Origin: Bacteroidales bacterium UBA1733
GTDB taxonomy: Bacteria; Bacteroidota; Bacteroidia; Bacteroidales; UBA3663
Direction of reading: 5' to 3'
DNA: 18,331 nucleotides
Assembly (NCBI GenBank): GCA_002315795.1
Contig: DCIF01000126.1
Span: 6,734 to 25,064 of the forward strand
Shown here: piece after piece, positions 7,253 through 15,553 of the stretch
How positions within the stretch are numbered: position 1 is the first letter of the stretch
Layout: each line of letters starts with the position of its first letter
Notes under the pieces: generated by a model
Told to the model about the DNA's origin: nothing
Databases searched by the model: none
Seen by the model: only the letters and a program-made list of their open reading frames with translations
Position numbers and translations under genes: made by a program

Positions 7253-8509
7253 ATGGACTTTAGTACAATTTTCGAAAAATTATATGAGATGACCGCGTTC
7301 AGCAACATTGCGGCTGAACCGACCTTCCTCATCATGTATGCGCTTGGCTTCCTGTTCCTTTATCTAGGTATTGCCAAGCACTACGAGCCATTGCTGCTCA
7401 TCCCAATTGCGATGGGTATCCTGTTGGCTAACTTCCCTGGCGGCGAAATGGGCGTCTTCGGCGCTGACGGCGACGGCATGGTACACTTCATGAAAGACGG
7501 CGTGATGGTCTCAAAGCCAGTCTATGAGATGGGCCTTCCTGAAATTGCTCACGAAATGGGCCTCATGAACATGATCTACTACTGGCTCATCAAGACCGGA
7601 TTCATCCCACCAGTCATCTTCATGGGTGTAGGCGCTATGACCGACTTCGGACCAATGCTCCGCAACCTGAAGCTTGCCATCTTCGGTGCTGCTGCTCAAG
7701 TGGGTATCTTCGGCGTTATTCTTTGCGCTGTTGGTTCTGGCTGGTTCACTCCAAAAGAGGCTGGTGCTCTTGGTATCATCGGTGGTGCCGACGGTCCAAC
7801 TGCGATTTTCACCACCGTGAAGCTCGCACCTCACCTCCTCGGTCCTATTGCTATCGCTGCTTACTCTTACATGGCATTGGTTCCTGTTATCATTCCATTT
7901 GTAGTTAAGCTTTGCTGCACCAAGAAGGAACTTCAGATCAACATGAAAGAGCAGGATAAGCTTTATCCTAATTCATTGCAGATCAAGAACATGCGCGTAG
8001 CAAAAATCATCTTCCCAATCTTTGTAACTGTGTTGGTTGCCATCATTGTTCCATCTGCTGTATCGCTCATTGGCATGCTCATGTTCGGCAACCTCATCAA
8101 GGAAATTGGTGCAGATACCAGCCGTATTGCCGAGACTGCTTCAAACGCATTGATGAACATTGCAACCATCTTCCTCGGCCTCTCTGTAGGCGCAACTATG
8201 ACCGTCGAGTCGTTCCTCAACTGGCAGACCATCGGTATCGTAGCTGGCGGTTTCTGCGCATTCGCAGTTTCTATTGCCGGTGGTATCTTCCTCGTAAAGC
8301 TCTTCAATATCTTCTCGAAGAAGAAAATCAACCCACTGGTTGGTGCCTGTGGTCTGTCGGCAGTTCCAATGGCTTCGCGTGTTGCCAATGATATTGCCAC
8401 CAAGATCAATCCAAAGAACAACATCCTCAACTACTGCATGAGTGCTAATATCTCAGGTGTAATCGGTTCGGCTGTTGCTGCGGGTGTTCTGATTGCGTTC
8501 CTGAAATAA
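7253..8509 (+). CDS. oadB: Oxaloacetate decarboxylase beta subunit, sodium-pumping membrane carboxybiotin decarboxylase
   Basis: The 418-residue polytopic membrane protein has about ten hydrophobic segments. It carries the OadB hallmark GIIGGADGPTAIF (about residues 175-187), whose Asp is essential for Na+ transport in characterised relatives, and the later CGLSAVPMASRVAN block that forms the second half of the ion path. OadB decarboxylates carboxybiotin presented by OadA and couples this to moving Na+ out of the cell. With oadG and oadA upstream it completes the enzyme; only the inserted four-helix gene separates them. In Bacteroidales such pumps conserve energy around the succinate/propionate branch, though with a pyruvate-carboxylase-type alpha subunit oxaloacetate is the expected substrate rather than methylmalonyl-CoA. 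Confidence 0.93.
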   Translation: MDFSTIFEKLYEMTAFSNIAAEPTFLIMYALGFLFLYLGIAKHYEPLLLIPIAMGILLANFPGGEMGVFGADGDGMVHFMKDGVMVSKPVYEMGLPEIAHEMGLMNMIYYWLIKTGFIPPVIFMGVGAMTDFGPMLRNLKLAIFGAAAQVGIFGVILCAVGSGWFTPKEAGALGIIGGADGPTAIFTTVKLAPHLLGPIAIAAYSYMALVPVIIPFVVKLCCTKKELQINMKEQDKLYPNSLQIKNMRVAKIIFPIFVTVLVAIIVPSAVSLIGMLMFGNLIKEIGADTSRIAETASNALMNIATIFLGLSVGATMTVESFLNWQTIGIVAGGFCAFAVSIAGGIFLVKLFNIFSKKKINPLVGACGLSAVPMASRVANDIATKINPKNNILNYCMSANISGVIGSAVAAGVLIAFLK

Positions 8510-8630
8510 TCTGTTCTATTTGCGAAGTATAATCTTCAACGAACGAACATTTTTTCTCAACTAATTGGCACAGAAATTACAATATTGCGCAGATTTTGCG
8601 TAAATGTGCATTTTATTTCAAATTTATAAA

Positions 8631-8658
8631 GGGTTTCTTTGCTCAGTCAAGGAAATCC
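8631..8658 (+). promoter_or_regulatory. Imperfect dyad between oadB and porX, overlapping the porX promoter
   Basis: Arms 8631-8641 and 8648-8658 pair over 11 bp with two G-T wobbles around loop CTCAGT, followed by TTTATCTTTG. It could be a weak terminator for the oad operon or an operator, since it covers the -33 box and the spacer of the porX promoter. Confidence 0.5.
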
Positions 8659-8668
8659 TTTATCTTTG
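8638..8668 (+). promoter_or_regulatory. Bacteroides-type promoter for porX, nearly leaderless
   Basis: TTTG at 8638-8641 and TATCTTTG at 8661-8668 match the -33 and -7 elements with 19 bases between them. The expected transcription start, about 7 bases past the centre of the -7 box, falls at about 8672, one to three bases before the ATG at 8674. Confidence 0.72.
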
Positions 8669-8673
8669 TGCCT

Positions 8674-10239
8674 ATGAATTCAAAAATTCTCTGGGCAGAC
8701 GACGAAATCGACTTGCTGAAACCTCATGTGATGTTCTTGCAGAGCAAGGGCTATGATGTTGTGACTGTTACCAACGGCCACGATGCGCTCGAACAGACCA
8801 GACTTCAGCATTTCGACCTTATATTCCTCGACGAGCACATGCCAGGAATGACAGGACTTGAAACACTCCAGGCCATCAAGGATGTTGACCCTACCCTGCC
8901 CATCGTAATGATTACGAAGAGTGAGGAAGAGAATATCATGGACCAGGCGATTGGCGGACGCATTGCCGACTATCTGATAAAGCCGGTGCTCCCCACCCAG
9001 ATGCTCATGTCGCTCAAGAAGTGTTTGCATGCCCGCGAGATTACCCAGCAGCAGCAGACTTCGGGTTACCAGCAGGAGTTCGGCAAGCTCTCAATGGCTA
9101 TCGACATGGCTCAGAGCTTCGACGAGTGGGTAGAGGTTTACAAGCGCCTTGTCTATTGGGAACTCGAGTTAGCTAACAGCAGCGACAATGGCCTGATTCA
9201 GATGCTACTCATGCAAAAACAAGATGCAAATTCTGCATTTGCAAAGTTCGTCAAGAAGAACTATGAGGGCTGGATCAAGAAACTCCAGCGGCTGGAAAGC
9301 AACGATCGGCCCACCTTCTCCCCCGACCTTTTCAGAAAGTTCGTTTTCCCAAAGCTCGACAATGGAGAAAAGCTTTTCGTGGTAGTTGTCGACAACTTCC
9401 GCCTCGACCAATGGCGTGTTATCCAGCCTCTGCTTTCCGATTACTTCACAGCTCAGGAAGAGATCTACTGTTCGATACTTCCCACCGCAACACAATATGC
9501 GCGAAACGCAATCTTCAGCGGATTAATGCCCGACAAGATCCAGGAGATGTTCCCCGACCTCTGGATCGACGAAGACGAAGAAGAGAGCAAGAACCTGAAT
9601 GAAGAGCCGCTCATCAAGACCCAGCTCGAGCGCTATCGCAAAAACTATTCGTTCAGCTACCATAAGGTAAATGAAAACAGCTACGGAGAGTATCTATTAG
9701 GCAAGCTCAAGGGAATGAAGAACAACCCGCTGAATGTCGTTGTGCTCAATTTCATCGATATGCTTAGCCATGCACGCACCGACATCAAGGTGGTAAGCGA
9801 ATTGGCTCACGACGAAGCAGCCTATCGCGCTCTGACCAAGACCTGGCTCGAGCATTCGAGCGTTCTCGACCTTTTCAAGCGCATAGCCGAAATGGGATAT
9901 AAAGTGATTCTCACTACCGACCACGGCACTATCCATGTCGATAATCCTGTGAAAATCATTGGCGATAAGAACGTTAACACAAATCTACGCTACAAATTAG
10001 GTAAGAACCTGAACTGCCAGTCGAAGAACGTTTTCGAAATCAAAAACCCCAAGGAATTCGGATTGCCTGCCGTAAACATCTCTACCAGTTATATTTTCAC
10101 CACGGGTCGCGACTTTTTCGCCTATCCGAACAACTATAACTACTACGCGCAGTATTACAAAGACACCTTCCAGCATGGAGGTATCTCACTCGAAGAAATG
10201 CTCATCCCTATCGTTACACTCACACCGAAGGGGAATTGA
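8674..10239 (+). CDS. porX: PorX-type response regulator with PglZ (alkaline phosphatase superfamily) domain
   Basis: The 521-residue protein starts with a receiver domain (residues 1-120): acidic pair Asp9/Asp10, phospho-acceptor Asp53 in FLDEHMPGM, Thr81 and Lys103. A helical linker leads to a C-terminal PglZ domain with VVVDNFRLDQW (metal Asp), LPTATQYARNA (likely nucleophile Thr region) and TTDHGT (metal Asp/His). This is the architecture of PorX, which in Porphyromonas works with the kinase PorY and sigma factor SigP to control type 9 secretion, and whose PglZ domain has been reported to cleave oligonucleotides. No kinase or secretion gene is in the window. I chose ATG 8674 rather than a TTG at 8596: homology begins there and the promoter lies between them. 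The stop codon lies in the first unit of a 7-bp repeat array. Confidence 0.9.
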   Translation: MNSKILWADDEIDLLKPHVMFLQSKGYDVVTVTNGHDALEQTRLQHFDLIFLDEHMPGMTGLETLQAIKDVDPTLPIVMITKSEEENIMDQAIGGRIADYLIKPVLPTQMLMSLKKCLHAREITQQQQTSGYQQEFGKLSMAIDMAQSFDEWVEVYKRLVYWELELANSSDNGLIQMLLMQKQDANSAFAKFVKKNYEGWIKKLQRLESNDRPTFSPDLFRKFVFPKLDNGEKLFVVVVDNFRLDQWRVIQPLLSDYFTAQEEIYCSILPTATQYARNAIFSGLMPDKIQEMFPDLWIDEDEEESKNLNEEPLIKTQLERYRKNYSFSYHKVNENSYGEYLLGKLKGMKNNPLNVVVLNFIDMLSHARTDIKVVSELAHDEAAYRALTKTWLEHSSVLDLFKRIAEMGYKVILTTDHGTIHVDNPVKIIGDKNVNTNLRYKLGKNLNCQSKNVFEIKNPKEFGLPAVNISTSYIFTTGRDFFAYPNNYNYYAQYYKDTFQHGGISLEEMLIPIVTLTPKGN

Positions 10240-10275
10240 GAATTGATAATTGATAATTGAAAATTGAGAATTATA
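10234..10275 (+). repeat. Six tandem 7-bp repeats bridging the porX stop and the next start codon
   Basis: The heptads are AATTGAG, AATTGAT, AATTGAT, AATTGAA, AATTGAG, AATTATA without gaps. The TGA stop of porX (10237-10239) lies in the first unit and the ATG of the AMP-binding enzyme begins on the last base. The whole intergenic space is therefore repeat. Confidence 0.9.
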
Positions 10276-11804
10276 TGAAGAATACGCTGAACAACCTGCT
10301 TGAGATCTCTATCAAGCGACATTGGGACATGCCTGCATTCAGTAACTATCAAGGCGTGACCTACACCTATGGCGAAGTGGGCCGAATGATTGCCAAATAT
10401 CATCAGACCTGGCGCGAAGCTGGCTACGAGCCAGGCTTCCGTGTAGCACTCTACAGCCGCAATTGTGCGGAGTGGAATGTTGCCCTGATTGCCGCCTTCA
10501 CCTATCGTGCTGTAGCAGTACCTCTGCTCAACGAATTCACGCAAGAGATGGTCAAGAATCTCGTAGAGCATTCTGAGGCCAAGCTGCTGCTCACTCAAAA
10601 AGAATTCGTGAAATTAGAGGATTGTCCGGAAATCACTCCCGAAGATATCAAGTTCGAAGACCATCAGCCAGACGAGCTCCTGATGATCAACTACACTTCT
10701 GGTACCACAAGCGCACCTAAGGGTGTAATGATTCCCGAGCGCGCACTGTGGAGCAACATGGAGTTTGCCCGCAGCGTGCTCCCATGCCTCCATGCCGGAC
10801 AACGTGTGCTCTCGCTTCTTCCAACAGCACACCTCTACGGTATGTCGTTCGAGCTGATGTACGAGTTCTGCATCGGTATTCATATCACCTCACTCAACCG
10901 TCCTTTGGCTCCAAACATCATCCTCCAGGCACTGAAAGATGTAAAGCCGATTATCGTGGTTGTGGTACCAATGCTCATCGAAAAAGTGGTTCGCAAGGGC
11001 ATTATGCCTCAGTTCAATAGCCCGAAGATCCGTGCCGCACGCCAGATCCCATTCCTTCGCACCATGATCAACAAACGTTTCCGCGAAGGTCTGCAGGCCG
11101 CACTCGGCGGAGAGTTCTATGAGGTAATCATCGGTGGAGCAGGTTTGAACAGCGAGGTGGAAGACGTACTCCGCGAAATCGGGTTCAACTACACCGTAGG
11201 CTATGGTATGACCGAATGTGCTCCAATCATCGGCTATGCCGACTGGAAGGAGTTCGTGCGCAATTCATGCGGCAAGGCAGCTCCTCGCATGGAAGTTAAG
11301 ATCGATAGTTCAGATCCTCAGAATGTGCCAGGCGAGATCCTTACCCGCGGCATGAACGTGATGCTCGGCTACTACAAGAACGAAGAGGCAACACGCGCAG
11401 CTATCGATAGCGAAGGCTGGTTGCACACGGGCGATATGGGTATCATCGACTCTGTTGGCAACATCTTCATCAAGGGACGTATCAAGACCATGCTGCTCTC
11501 TGGTTCCGGACAGAACATCTACCCTGAGGAGATCGAGGCTGCCGTGAATGGTATTCCTTATGTAAACGAATGCGTAGTAGTGCAGCGTGAGCATCGCCTC
11601 ATTGCCCTCACCTACCCAGACCGCGAAGCTGCTGCCAAGGCCGGTTATACCGACGATGCCGCTCTTCTCAAGTATCTGGAGGAGCAGCGAGCTGCGTTGA
11701 ATAAGAAATTCCCTGTATATTCGCAGGTAAATGGCTTCGAACTTGTAGAAACCGAGTTTGAGAAGACCCCGAAGAAGTCTATCAAGCGCTTTATGTATAA
11801 GTAA
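10275..11804 (+). CDS. AMP-binding acyl/aryl-CoA ligase-like enzyme
   Basis: The 509-residue protein belongs to the ANL superfamily, which adenylates a carboxylate with ATP and usually passes it to CoA. The core motifs are in order: YTSGTTSAPKGV (P-loop), YGMTECAP, GWLHTGDMG, GRIKTMLLSGSGQNIYPEEIE split across the hinge, and near the C terminus KTPKKSIKR with the candidate catalytic Lys. It is shorter than long-chain FadD enzymes (about 560-600), so the substrate class (fatty, aryl or carrier-bound acid) is open. I chose ATG 10275 over a TTG at 10257, because the extra residues would be encoded purely by the 7-bp repeat. The FAD oxidoreductase begins 35 bases downstream, so the two probably share a transcript and perhaps a pathway. 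Confidence 0.88.
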   Translation: MKNTLNNLLEISIKRHWDMPAFSNYQGVTYTYGEVGRMIAKYHQTWREAGYEPGFRVALYSRNCAEWNVALIAAFTYRAVAVPLLNEFTQEMVKNLVEHSEAKLLLTQKEFVKLEDCPEITPEDIKFEDHQPDELLMINYTSGTTSAPKGVMIPERALWSNMEFARSVLPCLHAGQRVLSLLPTAHLYGMSFELMYEFCIGIHITSLNRPLAPNIILQALKDVKPIIVVVVPMLIEKVVRKGIMPQFNSPKIRAARQIPFLRTMINKRFREGLQAALGGEFYEVIIGGAGLNSEVEDVLREIGFNYTVGYGMTECAPIIGYADWKEFVRNSCGKAAPRMEVKIDSSDPQNVPGEILTRGMNVMLGYYKNEEATRAAIDSEGWLHTGDMGIIDSVGNIFIKGRIKTMLLSGSGQNIYPEEIEAAVNGIPYVNECVVVQREHRLIALTYPDREAAAKAGYTDDAALLKYLEEQRAALNKKFPVYSQVNGFELVETEFEKTPKKSIKRFMYK

Positions 11805-11839
11805 TACCGCCTGACTCTCTTTTCGTTAGCTCATCAGAG

Positions 11840-13366
11840 ATGCCAAAACAGAAAATCGTCATCATCGGAGGAGGCATTGCCGGACTCTCAACGGGTATCT
11901 ATGCACAACTGCATGGATTTGACACTCTGTTGCTTGAGCGACACACCATTACCGGAGGAGAGTGTACCGGCTGGATGCGCGAAGGATTCCATATTGACAA
12001 CTGCATTCACTGGATGACGGGCACATCGCCGCAGAAAAGCATCAATAGGGTTTGGCGCGATGTTGCTGCATTAGGCGATGACGTAGAGATCATTCAGCAC
12101 AGCAGTTTCATGCGTGTCGATGATCCTGAGGGAGGCAATGCCAACTTCCATATCTGGGCAGACCTGAAACGCATGGAAGACGGGATGCTTGCTGTTGCTC
12201 CTGAAGATGAAAAAGTCATCAGGCAGTTTATGGCAGCAGTTGAGCGATATCGCGACGTAGATATGCCATCAGACCTTCCTCCCGAAGAACGCAATCTGTG
12301 GTGGTATCTGAAGACAATCTGGAAACTGCGACGCGTGGGCAAGGTACATCGGCAATTTGCCAAGATGACCATCAGGGATATTGCCGATCAGTTCAAAAAC
12401 GAACACATACGCCAGTCGATGCTCTGCTATCTGCCCGATTCTTTCTTTGCCGAAGCACTGCTCTATATGTATGCCACATTCAGCTGCGGCAATGGAGCTC
12501 TTCCCAAAGGAGGTTCGCTCCAAATGGTTCAGCGAATGCAAAAACGATATGAAGACCTGGGCGGTAAAGTACAATGCCGGGCAGAAGCCAAACGCATCGT
12601 CACAGAGGGAGATCGCGCCGTAGGTGTTGAGCTCATCGATGGCTCTATTATCGAGGCCGATATCGTTGTGGCAGCATGCGATCCTGCCGTGACCTACCTA
12701 CGTCTCCTCGCCCACGAGCCTAAGCACCAGGATCCGTATTTCATGCACCGCTATGCGAAAGAAGAACAGTACCCTGTATTCAGCCACATAGAGATCTTCT
12801 TCGGTAGTGATGTGCGCATTGACGATGAAAACCGTCTTCCCAGCTCTGTTGCATTCCACGCAACGAACCCCATATCCATTGTAGGGCGTGAACATCGCAA
12901 CCTGCTAACCAAGCACTATCAGTATGAACCAGACTATGCACCGGATGGCAAGATGGTGATGCAGGTTATGATATTGCAGAACGGTGAGGATTTCGATCAT
13001 TGGAAGCAGCTACGCGAAGACGACATTCATGCCTACCGTGCCGAAAAAGCGCGTATAGCTGAGGAAGTCAGAATCGAAGTTGAGAAGCATTTCCCGGAAT
13101 TAGCCGGGCAGCTTCATACGGTCGAGGTAGTAACACCCCACTCCTTCCACCGCTACTGCGGCGCACACAAAGGCTGCTACATGCCGTTCATTATACGCCC
13201 AGATGTTAAGAAAGAGGATCATAATGGACGCATTCCGAACCTGCGAAACGGCTATCTTGCCGGACAATGGCTACAACCTCCTGGCGGACTTCCCAATGCT
13301 GTAGTAACCGGAAAATTTGCCGTTCAACGCATTTGCAAAGACCTTGGATTACCTTGGAAATGGTAA
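11840..13366 (+). CDS. Phytoene-desaturase-like NAD(P)/FAD-dependent oxidoreductase
   Basis: This 508-residue flavoprotein opens with the dinucleotide fold IVIIGGGIAGLSTG (residues 5-18) followed by LLLERHTITGGECTG, the pattern of CrtI/retinol-saturase and amine-oxidase relatives. The C-terminal FAD-binding block is GYLAGQWLQPPGGLPNAV followed by the final helix. CrtI relatives desaturate, saturate or isomerise polyene chains, but many Bacteroidales members have no assigned substrate, and no phytoene synthase or other carotenoid gene is in the window. It follows the AMP-binding enzyme by 35 bases, so a role on an activated acyl or aryl chain is a reasonable but untested idea. A terminator follows 24 bases after its stop. 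Confidence 0.87.
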   Translation: MPKQKIVIIGGGIAGLSTGIYAQLHGFDTLLLERHTITGGECTGWMREGFHIDNCIHWMTGTSPQKSINRVWRDVAALGDDVEIIQHSSFMRVDDPEGGNANFHIWADLKRMEDGMLAVAPEDEKVIRQFMAAVERYRDVDMPSDLPPEERNLWWYLKTIWKLRRVGKVHRQFAKMTIRDIADQFKNEHIRQSMLCYLPDSFFAEALLYMYATFSCGNGALPKGGSLQMVQRMQKRYEDLGGKVQCRAEAKRIVTEGDRAVGVELIDGSIIEADIVVAACDPAVTYLRLLAHEPKHQDPYFMHRYAKEEQYPVFSHIEIFFGSDVRIDDENRLPSSVAFHATNPISIVGREHRNLLTKHYQYEPDYAPDGKMVMQVMILQNGEDFDHWKQLREDDIHAYRAEKARIAEEVRIEVEKHFPELAGQLHTVEVVTPHSFHRYCGAHKGCYMPFIIRPDVKKEDHNGRIPNLRNGYLAGQWLQPPGGLPNAVVTGKFAVQRICKDLGLPWKW

Positions 13367-13390
13367 CCTATTTTGACGAGGCAGATTGTG

Positions 13391-13437
13391 CCGGATGTTA
13401 CATTTTTTGTTCAAATATGTAACATTCGGTCATTTTT
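13391..13437 (+). terminator. Intrinsic terminator after the FAD oxidoreductase
   Basis: Arms 13391-13403 and 13417-13429 form a 13-bp stem with one G-T wobble around a 13-base T-rich loop, followed by TCATTTTTG. It closes the porX to oxidoreductase stretch. The remaining gap up to 13533 shows nothing else I can support. Confidence 0.8.
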
Positions 13438-13533
13438 GTTAATTTGAGGGTTTTCTTTACTCAAAATATAGCCAAAAGAGCGATTCTGATACAGCCTTTA
13501 TGCTGAAATGAGACAAAGTGTAACAGAGAAATA

Positions 13534-13564
13534 TTGGCAATCTGATAGTTTGTTGCTATCTTTG
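13534..13564 (+). promoter_or_regulatory. Bacteroides-type promoter before the small membrane protein
   Basis: TATCTTTG at 13557-13564 is a perfect TAnnTTTG box, and TTG at 13534-13536 sits at the -33 position. The predicted start near 13567 gives a leader of about 23 bases to the ATG at 13591. Confidence 0.7.
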
Positions 13565-13590
13565 CAGCACGAAAATCAAAAAAACTCTCA

Positions 13591-13779
13591 ATGTTCGTCA
13601 ATATTATGTTAATCCTTATTTCCATTCAGGTTGCAATCCTCACCGTGATGATTGCAGCTTACATCCGTTGGAGGAAGCGTCAGGAAAAAGACCGCAACAG
13701 CGCCTTGGCCGAAAACCTGCGTCTCACACTGCAAAGAAAACAAGAGCTCGAGCAACTAAGAGCTGGCAGGTATCAATAA
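13591..13779 (+). CDS. Small single-pass membrane protein, function unknown
   Basis: The 62-residue product has one hydrophobic helix (about residues 4-25) followed by RWRKR and a highly charged, probably helical tail rich in Glu, Lys, Arg and Leu. The positive stretch after the helix suggests the tail faces the cytoplasm. I do not recognise a family. It is kept as a gene because a good promoter lies just upstream, the composition is that of a plausible membrane protein rather than a chance frame, and it is spaced 54 bases before the TPR-AraC regulator, with which it may be co-transcribed. Confidence 0.55.
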   Translation: MFVNIMLILISIQVAILTVMIAAYIRWRKRQEKDRNSALAENLRLTLQRKQELEQLRAGRYQ

Positions 13780-13833
13780 ACCTCTTTACGCAAATTACCA
13801 ATAATATTCATTATTTCTCATTATTTATATATT

Positions 13834-15513
13834 ATGAAGAAGCCGCTGTTAACATTTCTCACATCTTCAGTCTTGCTGCTGTTTCCTCTTTCGGCTTCTG
13901 CCCAACAGAGAGGAAACAACTACGGCGTTGATGAATCGACATTCATGAACTATCGCAATGCACATCGTCTTGTGGCCGATTCTGCCGCTTTCATGGCTGT
14001 TGTCGATTCGTTCGACACTGAGGGCATTGCCCAGAAAGACGATCATCTGCGCATGTTGGCAGCCGATTTGCGTGCCAAATTCTATTTCGAGCGTCGCAAT
14101 CTGCGTGCACTTTCCTACATCGATACTGCAATGCGCTACAGCAAACAGCTCGATCTGCTAAGTCTCTACTTCGGCTTCTATTCAAATAAAGCAGCCTTTC
14201 TGGGCAATCTCGGTCGTTTCGGCGAGGCAACCCCTATCGTCGAATCTTTGCTCGACGAGGCAAAGGCCACAGGCAATCCAGCCTATATTCTGAAGGGATA
14301 TATGCAGCTGGCAATGATCTACGAGGGCTCGAATCAGTTCAACAGCGCTATTAACCAATACCTTGATATCCTTGAACTTATGAACAATAACAAGGAGATC
14401 GAGAACCCTATGCACCGCCTGCACATCTACCGTTCGCTGGGCATGCTCTATTTCTCTACACACGACTACAACAAAGGCAATCAGTATTTCGACATGGCCC
14501 TTGCCATCGATCCAAACCTGTGCGAGGCACCCTATTTCCGCGGCACACACGCCATGGACGATGACAACGTGAAGGAATTCAAGCGTCAGTACAATATCAT
14601 GATGGCACAGGGACATTCGATATTAGGTACCGAAATGGGCTTCCGCCGCATCATGGAGATGATGAATCTTGCCGTAGATGGCAAGACCGAAGAGGCGCTT
14701 CAGATTGCCGATGAGATGGGTCGAGGCAGCATCGAACTGCACTCTCAGCGTTCTAATGTATATCGTCTTGCCGGCGACTGGAAGAACAGTTATCTTGAAA
14801 TCAGCCAATACATGGCCGAGAAAGACTCTATCAATGCCGCCGAAACAAAGAGCATCGTCGATAAAATGAGTGCCGATATGCAGACACTCTACCAGACGAA
14901 AGAAAAAGAGGCTCAGCTTCTTAGACAGAAATATATGCTCATATCGGCTGGCATCGGTCTGCTGGCACTTTTGCTCATCGTTGTGGGCGTCATATACCGC
15001 AATCGGGAAATCAGGAAGAAAAACCGTGCCTTGGTCGATAACATCAATCAGTTGCTCGACATGCGCAAAAAAGAGCAGCAGCAACATCTGTTTACGCCAA
15101 CGCACAAGGCAGCTCCTGAGCATTCGTCTGATGCTGCTCTCTCTGCAGACTCTATTGATGATGAAAAGGAGGATAATCGCGTTCAGATCTTCCTTCGCGA
15201 ATTGATCGAAAATCGCCGTTTCTGCAATCCAGAATTCGATCGTGATGCCTTGCTCTCCGAACTGCACCTGCAGAAGGCCAATTTCTGGAAACTGTTTGAG
15301 GAAGAAACCGGTACAACAATTCAGAAATATGTGCAGAACCTACGCATGGAATATGCAGCAGAAGAAATTCGCCAGCATCCGGAATATACCATCGAGGCAA
15401 TTGCAGCCGACTGTGGCATCCCAAGCCGTGCCACTTTCTATCGCAACTTCTCTGCCCGCTTCGGCATCACGCCAATGATATTCCGAGATCAGTGTCAGAA
15501 AGCAAATCGTTGA
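13834..15513 (+). CDS. TPR-transmembrane-AraC one-component regulator
   Basis: The 559-residue protein has a signal peptide (about residues 1-24, ending SASAQ), a long TPR-like helical region (about 35-345), a coiled stretch, one membrane helix (about 368-390, ISAGIGLLALLLIVVGVIY) followed by basic RNREIRKKNR, and a C-terminal AraC-type DNA-binding domain (about 455-555) with two helix-turn-helix units: ELHLQKANFWKLF and TIEAIAADCGIPSRATFYR. The order implies that the TPR part senses something in the periplasm and the AraC part binds DNA in the cytoplasm, without a kinase. Such proteins occur repeatedly in Bacteroidales; their ligands are mostly unknown. It lies 40 bases before the broken C10 peptidase on the same strand, which may be a target or an old partner. 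Confidence 0.85.
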   Translation: MKKPLLTFLTSSVLLLFPLSASAQQRGNNYGVDESTFMNYRNAHRLVADSAAFMAVVDSFDTEGIAQKDDHLRMLAADLRAKFYFERRNLRALSYIDTAMRYSKQLDLLSLYFGFYSNKAAFLGNLGRFGEATPIVESLLDEAKATGNPAYILKGYMQLAMIYEGSNQFNSAINQYLDILELMNNNKEIENPMHRLHIYRSLGMLYFSTHDYNKGNQYFDMALAIDPNLCEAPYFRGTHAMDDDNVKEFKRQYNIMMAQGHSILGTEMGFRRIMEMMNLAVDGKTEEALQIADEMGRGSIELHSQRSNVYRLAGDWKNSYLEISQYMAEKDSINAAETKSIVDKMSADMQTLYQTKEKEAQLLRQKYMLISAGIGLLALLLIVVGVIYRNREIRKKNRALVDNINQLLDMRKKEQQQHLFTPTHKAAPEHSSDAALSADSIDDEKEDNRVQIFLRELIENRRFCNPEFDRDALLSELHLQKANFWKLFEEETGTTIQKYVQNLRMEYAAEEIRQHPEYTIEAIAADCGIPSRATFYRNFSARFGITPMIFRDQCQKANR

Positions 15514-15553
15514 ACAACTAATAAATAACAACAAATATTATTCCGTAAAAAAA

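Noticed and set aside
4677..8509. Methylmalonyl-CoA decarboxylase instead of oxaloacetate decarboxylase
   Set aside because: The carboxyltransferase is of the pyruvate carboxylase/OadA type with a fused biotin domain, not the MmdA/PccB type.
8596..8673. N-terminal extension of PorX from a TTG codon
   Set aside because: The extra residues do not resemble a receiver domain, and the promoter -7 box lies between this TTG and the ATG at 8674.
10257..10274. Upstream TTG start for the AMP-binding enzyme
   Set aside because: The six added residues would be encoded only by the 7-bp repeat; the ATG at 10275 is a better start.
10155..10598. 147-residue minus-strand frame over the heptad array
   Set aside because: It crosses the repeat and is antisense to conserved parts of porX and the AMP-binding gene, with no family pattern of its own.
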